Part shown: positions 1 to 5,390 of the stretch, in pieces
Layout of the letters: each line of letters starts with the position of its first letter
Numbering within the stretch: the stretch's first letter is position 1
Origin: Acidobacteriaceae bacterium
GTDB lineage: Bacteria; Acidobacteriota; Terriglobia; Bryobacterales; Bryobacteraceae
DNA length: 5,873 bases
Reading direction: 5' to 3'
Assembly: GCA_019245255.1 (NCBI GenBank)
Contig: JAFARV010000738.1
Coordinates: 1 to 5,873, forward strand
Notes under the pieces: model-generated
Database searches by the model: none
The model's input: only the letters and a program-made list of their open reading frames with translations
Told to the model about the DNA's origin: nothing
Translations under genes and position numbers: made by a program

Positions 1-156
1 CTGCGCAGCAGGGCGGCAGAGGGGAGCAACGGCCGCGTGATTCAGATACGTACACTGCTGTGTAACGGGGAACTCGTTCTGGTACTTGAGATGGAGCGCT
101 TCATCCAAATTCGCCAGAGAAGTGGCGACTTCCTGGTAACCCATTCCTCCGAGCAT
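1..156 (-). CDS. Class-V aminotransferase family protein, N-terminal part only (cut by window edge)
   Basis: The minus strand holds an open frame that runs off the left edge, giving 52 residues. Residues 36-46 read TYLNHAAVAPL, which is the usual N-terminal signature of class-V aminotransferases (the cysteine desulfurase, selenocysteine lyase and isopenicillin-N epimerase-like group of pyridoxal-phosphate enzymes), preceded by the common 'EFP' lead-in at 28-30. The PLP lysine and the rest of the fold lie outside the window, so the exact reaction cannot be told. An in-frame TAA lies two codons before the ATG at 156, so the gene starts at 156 or later. The in-frame ATG at 144 has a GGAGG only one base upstream, too close to work as a normal ribosome binding site, and the ATG at 156 has an AGGAG 17 bases away, too far. 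The start is therefore uncertain. The gene is divergent from the M48 peptidase gene. Confidence 0.72.
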   Translation of the reverse strand, partial: MLGGMGYQEVATSLANLDEALHLKYQNEFPVTQQCTYLNHAAVAPLCRPAAQ

Positions 157-199
157 ACGTTAACGTTTATGAATCTCCTGCGGGCTGGGCGTGAGCACG

Positions 200-226
200 T
201 TCCGAGACTTGTTTTGGCTCTATACT
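200..226 (+). promoter_or_regulatory. Probable promoter of the M48 peptidase gene
   Basis: TATACT at 221-226 is a five-of-six match to a sigma-70 -10 element, in the right orientation and about 70 bases before the peptidase ATG. The only -35 candidate is a poor TTCCGA at 200-205 with a short 15-base spacer, so the -35 is doubtful. Transcription would begin near 232-234, giving a leader of about 63 bases. On the opposite strand the same bases read TATAGA, so a divergent start for the aminotransferase gene could overlap here; that part is speculative. Confidence 0.4.
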
Positions 227-233
227 AAAGACA

Positions 234-280
234 GACGAAACCGGTTCGTGCTTGCGCCTCTGTCCGACGTCCGTTCGTCG
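234..280 (+). other. Leader of the M48 peptidase gene with possible stem-loops
   Basis: Two inverted repeats are visible. One is centred on the perfect palindrome AACCGGTT at 239-246, extended by ACG at 235-237 and CGT at 247-249 with one bulged base. The other pairs CGACG at 265-269 with CGTCG at 276-280 around a 6-base loop and ends four bases before the ribosome binding site. ACGAA at 235-239 could instead pair with TTCGT at 274-278, so two exclusive folds are possible. No known riboswitch class is recognised. Confidence 0.25.
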
Positions 281-284
281 TTTT

Positions 285-290
285 AAGGAG
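285..290 (+). promoter_or_regulatory. Ribosome binding site of the M48 peptidase gene
   Basis: AAGGAG lies five bases before the ATG at 296. It fixes that ATG as the start, which also places a hydrophobic export signal at the N-terminus. Confidence 0.8.
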
Positions 291-295
291 TCTAT

Positions 296-1354
296 ATGCG
301 GCGTCCGTCCTACCTGAAGTGCTCTACGAGCATAGTCCTGGCATTTGTACTTGCAGCGCCAGTGTCTTTGGTTGCTCGTGACAACAAGAAAGCCGACCCG
401 GACGCCATTGGCGACCGGAACGTCAGCGGAAAGCTGAACTGGTATTCCCTCGAGAAAGAGATTGCGCTGGGCAAAGGCCTTGCGCAACAAGTTGAGCGAC
501 AGTCAAAGATTATCAACGATCCTGTGGTTGCCGAGTACGTAAACCGGATCGGGCAGAACCTGGTGCGGAACTCCGACGCCAAAGTTCCGTTCACCATTAA
601 GGTGATCGAGGACCCGACCGTGAATGCATTTGCATTGCCGGGGGGCTTTTTCTTTGTCGATTCAGGCCTGATCCTCAAGGCCGATACAGAGGCGGAGCTT
701 GCCGGCGTAATGGCCCATGAGATTGCGCACGTCGCGGCGCGCCATGGGACGCGGCAGGCGACACGCGGCGAACTCGCTCAGCTCTCGATGATTCCGCTGT
801 ACATCATGGGCGGACCGGTAGCGTACGGGCTATATGAGGCCTCTGGTTTGCTGGTCCCGATCACGTTCCTGAAGTTCTCCCGCGGGTTTGAAGCGGAGGC
901 GGATTACCTGGGCGTCCAGTACATGTACAAGACCGGCTACGACCCCGAGGCGTTCGTAGACTTCTTTGAAAAGATTCAGACCCTCGAAAAACGCAAGCCG
1001 GGCACGATGGCAAAGGTCTTTTCGACCCATCCTCCCACTGACGATCGCATTCAGAAGGCACAGGCCGAGATTGCCAAGGTCTTGAAGGCGAAACCGGAAT
1101 ACGTCGTCACGACGTCGGAGTTCGATCAGGTAAAGTCGCGACTCGCGATGCTTGAAAACCAACATCGCCCGGACAAAACCAGCGAAGATCCCAATAAGCC
1201 GACGCTGCGCAAGAACCCGAACTCCAATACTCCGATCGAGGACGAAACGGATCCGTCCAAGAAGTCTAAAGGTGATGATGAGGATCGTCCGAAGCTGAAG
1301 AGACGGCCCTCGGACACCGACACGGATTCGAGCGCAGGTCCGAGTTTCCGCTAA
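296..1354 (+). CDS. Exported M48-family zinc metallopeptidase with a charged C-terminal tail
   Basis: A 352-residue zinc-dependent endopeptidase of the M48 family (relatives: BepA, LoiP, Oma1), probably acting in the cell envelope on misfolded or unassembled proteins. Residues 11-27 are a hydrophobic export signal after a basic start; cleavage near A20-A27 is plausible and no clear lipobox is seen. The zinc motif HEIAH is at 141-145, and E199 with D203 in FEAEAD form the expected ExxxD third-ligand motif. H245 in the STHPP segment matches the conserved histidine that in BepA can cap the zinc as an autoinhibitory switch. The TPR domain that follows in BepA is absent: from about residue 285 the protein is a proline-, lysine- and acid-rich, low-complexity tail. 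It appears monocistronic, with its own promoter and a convergent neighbour. Family assignment is firm; substrate is unknown. Confidence 0.93.
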   Translation: MRRPSYLKCSTSIVLAFVLAAPVSLVARDNKKADPDAIGDRNVSGKLNWYSLEKEIALGKGLAQQVERQSKIINDPVVAEYVNRIGQNLVRNSDAKVPFTIKVIEDPTVNAFALPGGFFFVDSGLILKADTEAELAGVMAHEIAHVAARHGTRQATRGELAQLSMIPLYIMGGPVAYGLYEASGLLVPITFLKFSRGFEAEADYLGVQYMYKTGYDPEAFVDFFEKIQTLEKRKPGTMAKVFSTHPPTDDRIQKAQAEIAKVLKAKPEYVVTTSEFDQVKSRLAMLENQHRPDKTSEDPNKPTLRKNPNSNTPIEDETDPSKKSKGDDEDRPKLKRRPSDTDTDSSAGPSFR

Positions 1355-1366
1355 TTTCCGGGAAGG

Positions 1367-1395
1367 CGGTCAGGGGACTGCACGTTCCCTGACCG
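1367..1395. terminator. Hairpin between convergent genes, likely bidirectional terminator
   Basis: CGGTCAGGGGA at 1367-1377 pairs with TTCCCTGACCG at 1385-1395 (11 pairs, one G-T wobble) around a 7-base loop. It begins 13 bases after the M48 stop codon and lies 17 bases beyond the stop of the converging DUF465 gene. Neither strand has a good T-run after the stem, so it is not a textbook intrinsic terminator; position and stem strength are the argument. Confidence 0.5.
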
Positions 1396-1411
1396 AAGAC
1401 TACAGAAGCTT

Positions 1412-1651
1412 CTAGCCTACTGCTGAATGCCGGTACTGCGACAGGATCTCATTCATTTGATCCTTGAGGCGGAGTTTCAGCTTTTTCAATCGCTGTTCCT
1501 CTAGTTCATCGGCCTCAGTGACATGAGGCTTTGCTTCGATATCTTCGATCTGCTTTTTAAATTGCGCATGCTGCTCGACGAGAGCACGAAACTGCTCGTT
1601 CGTCTGTAGCAGATGCGCTTTCAGATCTTCGTCTTGCGTGTAGTTCTCCAT
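1412..1651 (-). CDS. Small helical protein of the DUF465 / YdcH family
   Basis: A 79-residue soluble, almost entirely helical protein. Residues 21-39 have the family's 'LVEQH...KKQIEDIE' first helix and residues 55-72 the hallmark LKKLKLRLKDQMNEIL second helix, which together should form an antiparallel coiled-coil hairpin. The length is typical for the family. Its biochemical role is not established. The start at 1651 is chosen because AAGGAG at 1662-1667 lies ten bases upstream and because the family signature begins soon after; the open frame continues upstream to 1789 but that stretch has no family resemblance. It follows rimI on the same strand after 137 bases, so it may be read from its own promoter, though I see no convincing one. 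The 3' end overlaps the palindrome AGAAGCTTCT at 1404-1413. Confidence 0.85.
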   Translation of the reverse strand: MENYTQDEDLKAHLLQTNEQFRALVEQHAQFKKQIEDIEAKPHVTEADELEEQRLKKLKLRLKDQMNEILSQYRHSAVG

Positions 1652-1788
1652 GTGAGTGGTTCTCCTTTTCGGGTGACCACGCCGAGTCTGGTTCGAGTTT
1701 TGAGAAAAGAATCTGGCCCGGTGGGGTTGAGTGCATTCGGTTTCACTCCGGCCAGTCGCCAGGGGCTGCCCGTAAACAGAAGTTAGCA
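1652..1788 (-). other. Intergenic gap between rimI and the DUF465 gene
   Basis: This stretch carries the ribosome binding site of the DUF465 gene (AAGGAG, 1662-1667). A short inverted repeat GAGTG/CACTC can be drawn near 1732-1747, but no T-run follows and no clear -35/-10 pair is visible on the minus strand. Nothing else is supported. Confidence 0.4.
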
Positions 1789-2217
1789 TTATTTCATGTG
1801 CATGACAATAGCCGCTTCACATGGGTGAGAGTAATAGTTCGCCCTATGTCCCGCGACAGTAAAGCCTAAGCTTGCATAGAGTTGGCGCGCTGCGAGGTTG
1901 GATTCCCGCACCTCCAGAAAGTACGTCGCCGGAGTCTCCAGTTCGTTCTTGAGCAATGCTTTTGCGATTCCCAGACCTCGGTAGACCACACGCACTGCAA
2001 TGTTCAGGATCTCGCGCTCGGCGGGCATTCCATCGCTCGATGGAGAGACTTCACGCGACGAGAGGAAACCGGCGATCTGGCCGTCGACTTCGGCGACCGT
2101 GCACCGGTAGCGAAGGATATCATCGACGCTCCAGTTCGGGGAGGCGAAACACTCGCGTTCGATCTCGAGCAAAACAGGGCCGTCGGCCGCAGTGGCCTCC
2201 CGCAACACCGGGTTCAT
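1789..2217 (-). CDS. rimI: RimI-like GNAT N-acetyltransferase (ribosomal protein S18 alanine acetyltransferase family)
   Basis: A 142-residue single-domain acetyltransferase expected to move an acetyl group from acetyl-CoA to a protein N-terminus; in RimI the known target is the N-terminal alanine of ribosomal protein S18. The acetyl-CoA pyrophosphate loop is RGLGIA at 80-85, preceded by the beta4 strand EILNIAV at 69-75. EVRESNLAARQLYASLGF at 102-119 is the RimI signature; E102 and Y114 align with the catalytic Glu103 and Tyr115 of the E. coli enzyme. The YY pair at 128-129 and the C-terminal P-x-E-A segment also fit RimI. The ATG overlaps the stop of the upstream TPR gene by four bases (ATGA) and has almost no ribosome binding site of its own, so translation is probably coupled. 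No tsaB or tsaD partner is nearby. A RimI paralogue acting on another protein is possible. Confidence 0.85.
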   Translation of the reverse strand: MNPVLREATAADGPVLLEIERECFASPNWSVDDILRYRCTVAEVDGQIAGFLSSREVSPSSDGMPAEREILNIAVRVVYRGLGIAKALLKNELETPATYFLEVRESNLAARQLYASLGFTVAGHRANYYSHPCEAAIVMHMK

Positions 2218-3923
2218 TGCGTCTCGATCGTCAACACTCGGCCGGCAGCATGAAACTGGTCGTCGGGCTGTGCGGCGTATGAGACGGAAACGCGGCGAGC
2301 AGGCTGTTTGGCTCCGCAGGCCAATCCGGCCGCTTCCGGGTTGTCGAGGAGCAACGTGGTGGTCTTGCCGGTCTTGTCACGGATCGAGACCCGTTCAGGG
2401 TCTTTTCCACACTCGATCGAGATGATTGTGCCCTTGAGGGAGCGCTTCGGCACAACATCTTGCCAGGGGACGACGTCGCAAGGGTTCCTGCCTGCCTCGG
2501 TATCCAGCTGCGAATTGGCTTTGGCCTCGGCGGCGTGGATCCGGGCAAGCTCGGCGTCCTGAGCACGCTGATCTGCTTCGTGGACTTCGTCCCGTTCGTG
2601 CCGACGCTCGGCTTTAGCGGCGTCGAGCCGCTGCTGTTCGCGCGCCAGCCGCGTCTCGTGAATCCGGTCTCGCTCTTGCGGCGTGGGAGCCGAATCCTCA
2701 GCCTTCAACCAGCTTGTTTGGGCAGACAAGGCATGGCCGTCGGTGAGCTGCAATTCCGCGAGCTCAATCCAGTAGCGAGTCTGACGAGGCTCGATTTGGG
2801 TCGCCTTCTTGAGCAGCATCTCCTTGTCGAGTGGAGTTGCAGCGAGTTGCGCCTGCTCGTATATCGGCTGCGCCCAAAGCGGAGCGAGCGAAATAGCCCG
2901 CTTAAGGAGGGGCTGTGCCTCTTGCGGCGATTTGGACTTTGCGACAACCACGTACACCGGTGCGGACTTACTGCCGGAGCGGATGGCGTCCTCGAGCGAA
3001 GCAAGCGGGTCTTCTTTCCGTTGTGCAGCTAGTCCGGCAAGCCCCTCGTAACCAATTGGCATGGCGGTACCCTCCTCCGTCAGTGCTGCCTTATAGGCTG
3101 CTTCCGGCGAAGTGCCCGGACTGGCGAGAAAGGCTTCGACCAGAGCCGTTTCCACGGTGTGCTCGCCAAAGTCCCGCTTCGGATCTAGAGGGCGGCCGGA
3201 GACGGGCACGGATTGCCAGTTTCCAGCAGCCAGGTTCGCTGCTGCCTCCTTTTCGAGTGCGTCCGGATCACGGTTGAAGGCGTTGCGCTCGGCGACGCGG
3301 ACGCTGCTACCGTCCTTGAGGGAGGTCACGAAAATATGGAAACTGGCCCCGTATTCGAACTTAGTGGCGAATAGCTGCATGCGAGCCCAGGCGAGGTCCG
3401 GGTGGGCGACGGGGCCACCCCAGGTGACGTGACTGCCGTGAGCTTCTAGTGAGCCCAACAACTGGGCGAGGCCGGATTCGGCATCGGGGGGGATCCTCGG
3501 GGTGTTTGCATCCAGCAGCAGACGTGCGACCTGGGCCAGCGGCAGGGAGCTGCCCGGCTTCAGGATGATCAGGTATTGGCCGAACTGGGGAACAAACCGA
3601 TCCGGCTCGGTGGTGCAGTCCGGCAGGATTTGCGAGCATTTCCGAACGAACTCCGCTGGGTTCGTTTTTTCATCTTTGGTCAAGATGATTCGGAATGGCC
3701 AGCGGCTGGGCAGGTCCTTGGACTCGAGAAGGCCTCCCAATACCCACCTAAGTTGCTCTAGCTGTGTGAGATATTCCCGAGCGGCACCCGTGTCACCGTC
3801 GGCATCGACATAGAACGGGCCGATGTTGAGCTCGGTCCACCGGCCGCGGTTCAGAAGGGGCAGTGCGAAGAGAACGGTTGAAAAAACGAAGCCAAGCGAC
3901 AGAGGTCTGCGCACGCGGTGCAA
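2214..3923 (-). CDS. Envelope TPR protein with degenerate peptidase-MA-like (DUF1570-like) N-terminal domain
   Basis: A 569-residue protein. Residues 5-25 form a basic-then-hydrophobic signal or membrane anchor without an obvious cleavage site. Residues 29-270 resemble, by pattern, the peptidase-MA/DUF1570-type domain common in acidobacterial envelope proteins: 'W-T-E-L-x-x-G-P-F-Y-V-D' at 29-40, a helix, then a block at 146-160 aligning with the usual 'P-x-W-L-N-E-G-L-A-E' segment. The HExxH that would precede it is missing (131-137 is QVARLLL), so no peptidase activity is expected. Residues 270-412 are TPR-like helical pairs; 415-475 is a highly charged probable coiled coil rich in E, R, A and Q; 485-569 is a small separate beta-rich domain starting near VPWQDV. 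The start is TTG at 3923: it is the first possible start after an in-frame TAG, with GGAAG five bases upstream, and gives the signal sequence. A GTG three codons on is the alternative. Molecular role unknown; likely protein-protein scaffold. Confidence 0.75.
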   Translation of the reverse strand: MHRVRRPLSLGFVFSTVLFALPLLNRGRWTELNIGPFYVDADGDTGAAREYLTQLEQLRWVLGGLLESKDLPSRWPFRIILTKDEKTNPAEFVRKCSQILPDCTTEPDRFVPQFGQYLIILKPGSSLPLAQVARLLLDANTPRIPPDAESGLAQLLGSLEAHGSHVTWGGPVAHPDLAWARMQLFATKFEYGASFHIFVTSLKDGSSVRVAERNAFNRDPDALEKEAAANLAAGNWQSVPVSGRPLDPKRDFGEHTVETALVEAFLASPGTSPEAAYKAALTEEGTAMPIGYEGLAGLAAQRKEDPLASLEDAIRSGSKSAPVYVVVAKSKSPQEAQPLLKRAISLAPLWAQPIYEQAQLAATPLDKEMLLKKATQIEPRQTRYWIELAELQLTDGHALSAQTSWLKAEDSAPTPQERDRIHETRLAREQQRLDAAKAERRHERDEVHEADQRAQDAELARIHAAEAKANSQLDTEAGRNPCDVVPWQDVVPKRSLKGTIISIECGKDPERVSIRDKTGKTTTLLLDNPEAAGLACGAKQPARRVSVSYAAQPDDQFHAAGRVLTIETQ

Positions 3924-3959
3924 AGGCTCTTCCGCCCGCTAGTTTACCGCGAGCATAGA

Positions 3960-3984
3960 GGGCCCTAAATTGGCAAACGGGCCC
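3960..3984. repeat. GGGCCC inverted repeat in gap between the two minus-strand clusters
   Basis: GGGCCC at 3960-3965 and GGGCCC at 3979-3984 flank a 13-base A/T-richer spacer and can form a 6-pair stem. A direct repeat ACGGGCC at 3977-3983 and 3991-3997 overlaps it. The site lies just after the DUF899 stop codon and 37 bases before the TPR gene start, so it could be a weak terminator of the first unit or an operator of the second. A weak promoter for the TPR gene may follow on the minus strand (TTTAGG, 17 bases, TAAACT). Confidence 0.3.
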
Positions 3985-3999
3985 CTGGGTACGGGCCGG

Positions 4000-4803
4000 T
4001 CATGATTTCGCCTCTGCCGCGCGCTTTCGAGCGGCTTCTTGAGGGTCGGTTATGATGTCGATCCACTTCGGGTTAGGCGAGGCCTCGGCGTCGTAGTTGT
4101 CGTGCCAGTTCCACCACTTGTAGGGCGGGGTCTGGGGGTAACCTTCTGGCGAGTCCTCCCAAGTCTCCTGACGGCCGAGCGGAGTGAGATCGAGGTAACT
4201 CCAGGTGGTCCCCATTGCCTCGTCGCCGCGGTTATTAATGAAGTACGTGCGGAAGATCTTATCGTGGTCGTCGCGGATGAATACATTGTGGCCGTGCCAC
4301 TCGTCCACGCCGAAATCTTTGTCGAAGCTGTCGGTGATGGTGTACCACGGCATCTTCCAACCCATTCGTGCCTTCAGCCGCTCGATGTCCTTCTGTGGCG
4401 CGGGCGAGGCGTACGCGAGAGTGGTGTCGCGGGCGTTCAGATGGGCCAGGTGGGCGACCTGATCGGCGCCAAAGGAGCAGCCGCGGCAGGCGTGCTCGGG
4501 CCAACCGAACACGCCGGGCTCGAAGAAAGCGCGATAGAGAATTAATTGCCGGCGACCCTCGAACAGATCGAGCAGGCTAACCTTGCCGTGCGGCCCCTCG
4601 AACTCGTATTTCTTCTCCACGGCCATCCACGGCATCCGCCGGCGTTCGGCGGCCAGTGCGTCACGGGAGCGGGTCAAGGCCTTCTCCTTCACCAGGAGCT
4701 GCTGGCGCGCAGCCTCCCACTCCTGCTGCGATACGATCGGGGGCGTCTTCTTTGGAAGATCCCGTTGCAACTGCTCCATCTCTCTCTCCTTGCTTATTGG
4801 CAT
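4000..4803 (-). CDS. DUF899 family thioredoxin-like protein
   Basis: A 267-residue, probably cytoplasmic protein of the DUF899 family, which has a thioredoxin-like fold but no firmly established reaction. Family blocks are clear: the N-terminal helix at 27-58 ending in LAAERRRMPW, the 'FEGPHGKVSLLDLFEGRRQLILY' strand-loop region (given as positions 68-90), C106-R-G-C109 in place of the thioredoxin CxxC, and the C-terminal signature TWSYLDLTPLGRQETWEDSP at 200-219 followed by the W/Y-rich 'PPYKWWNWHD' at 226-235. Two starts are credible: the ATG at 4803 with AGGAG at 4811-4815 (7-base spacing), and the ATG at 4779 with AAGGAG at 4786-4791 (6-base spacing). The first is used because its binding site overlaps the stop codon of the upstream small gene, as expected for coupled translation. 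It is the last gene of the SRPBCC-ArsR-CPAC-DUF899 unit. Confidence 0.92.
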   Translation of the reverse strand: MPISKEREMEQLQRDLPKKTPPIVSQQEWEAARQQLLVKEKALTRSRDALAAERRRMPWMAVEKKYEFEGPHGKVSLLDLFEGRRQLILYRAFFEPGVFGWPEHACRGCSFGADQVAHLAHLNARDTTLAYASPAPQKDIERLKARMGWKMPWYTITDSFDKDFGVDEWHGHNVFIRDDHDKIFRTYFINNRGDEAMGTTWSYLDLTPLGRQETWEDSPEGYPQTPPYKWWNWHDNYDAEASPNPKWIDIITDPQEAARKRAAEAKS

Positions 4804-4810
4804 TTCATTT

Positions 4811-4816
4811 CTCCTA
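4811..4816 (-). promoter_or_regulatory. Ribosome binding site of DUF899 gene overlapping the upstream stop codon
   Basis: The minus-strand string TAGGAG contains the stop codon TAG of the 45-residue gene (4814-4816) and the AGGAG (4811-4815) that lies seven bases before the DUF899 ATG. Ribosomes ending the small gene would be positioned to start the next one. Confidence 0.75.
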
Positions 4817-4951
4817 TGTTTTCGCGGCGCGCATCCGCGTCCTTGCGCGGATAAATCTTCTGAACCAGCCGATGCACACCGCCAGAATTCCGCTGCTGGA
4901 TCCGGCTCCGGCGACCATTACTGCTGCGTTTGCGATGCATGCTGGGCACAT
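4814..4951 (-). CDS. 45-residue membrane protein with N-terminal CPAC motif
   Basis: A short gene lying in the 207 bases between the ArsR and DUF899 genes. It begins MCPACIANAAVMVAGAG, so a CxxC motif (C2, C5) sits at the very N-terminus, followed by a Gly/Ala/Ser-rich hydrophobic segment to about residue 30 with a third cysteine at 26, and then a strongly basic tail (seven arginines and one lysine between 31 and 45). By the positive-inside rule the tail would be cytoplasmic and the CPAC motif at or beyond the outer face of the inner membrane. GAGG at 4960-4963 gives an eight-base spacing to the ATG. The stop TAG is part of the TAGGAG that serves as ribosome binding site of the DUF899 gene. 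I recall similar tiny CPAC proteins beside DUF899 genes in other bacteria, but could not check this. Function unknown; a redox or metal-binding partner of DUF899 is inference. Confidence 0.78.
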   Translation of the reverse strand: MCPACIANAAVMVAGAGSSSGILAVCIGWFRRFIRARTRMRAAKT

Positions 4952-5010
4952 ATGTCCTTCCTCTGAGCTGTGCGCGGGCCACACGTGTCTTAGCCGGCGC
5001 GCTTAAATGG

Positions 5011-5388
5011 TTAGCCCGCTTTCGGGCGCTTCTTCGTTCGTGCCGCGGCGGTGTGAGCGCCGGTAGCTTTTGCTTCAGCGTCTTCTTTGATGCGCAACAG
5101 GTGGCTCGACCATAACTCTTCGAAGCGGCCCACCCAGCGCTCATAAATTTGCCGGATCGGCACGATGTTCAAAGAGTTGATACGTTGCCGGCTTTCTTCA
5201 CGCGTCTGAATCAGTTTGGCTCCGCGGAGCACGTCAATGTGTTTCATGACTCCGAACCGGCTGAGGTGCGGAAAAGCTTCCACGATCTGAGTCGTTGTCC
5301 GTGGGCCCTGCCGCAAGAGGTCGAGAATCGCCCGTCTGGTGGCATCAGACAAGGCTTTCCACACCCCATCGAGTTCGTCGTCCGGCAC
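5011..5388 (-). CDS. ArsR-family winged-helix transcriptional regulator
   Basis: A 125-residue cytoplasmic DNA-binding repressor. Residues 8-26 carry the family opening DGVWKALSDATRRAILDLL, the recognition region is about 31-57 (TTTQIVEAF, then SRFGVMKHIDVL), the wing is about 58-72, and the block IYERWVGRFEELW at 81-93 is typical of the ArsR subgroup encoded beside SRPBCC proteins. There is not one cysteine, so thiolate metal sensing as in ArsR or SmtB proper is excluded. A basic, Ala-rich tail (107-125) follows the domain. The start is the GTG at 5388: AGGGAG lies six bases upstream and the gene then follows the SRPBCC stop codon by two bases. The open frame upstream of this point is only shadow of the SRPBCC gene. 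Autoregulation of the unit is likely but no operator can be seen, because the promoter is at or beyond the window edge. Confidence 0.9.
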   Translation of the reverse strand: MPDDELDGVWKALSDATRRAILDLLRQGPRTTTQIVEAFPHLSRFGVMKHIDVLRGAKLIQTREESRQRINSLNIVPIRQIYERWVGRFEELWSSHLLRIKEDAEAKATGAHTAAARTKKRPKAG

Positions 5389-5390
5389 CT

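Noticed and set aside
37..228. 63-codon plus-strand open frame
   Set aside because: It lies antisense to the class-V aminotransferase start, whose TYLNHAAVAPL motif is convincing, and it has no family resemblance or binding site.
1404..1413. AGAAGCTTCT palindrome as an operator or terminator
   Set aside because: It runs into the last codon of the DUF465 gene, is short, and is followed by no T-run; a 10-base palindrome can occur by chance.
1652..1789. 46-residue N-terminal extension of the DUF465 protein
   Set aside because: The extension shows no DUF465 resemblance and the ATG at 1651 has its own good ribosome binding site.
2460..3032. 190-codon plus-strand open frame
   Set aside because: It is antisense to the TPR gene, whose frame has coherent domains and a coiled coil; long antisense frames are expected in GC-rich genes.
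4039..4545. 168-codon plus-strand open frame
   Set aside because: Antisense to DUF899, which is firmly recognised; the Val/Gly-rich composition is that of a shadow frame.
4794..5144. 116-codon minus-strand open frame bridging ArsR and DUF899
   Set aside because: It overlaps the end of ArsR, the whole CPAC gene and the DUF899 start in another frame, and its basic composition shows no domain; the shorter CPAC frame has a better start and fits the operon spacing.
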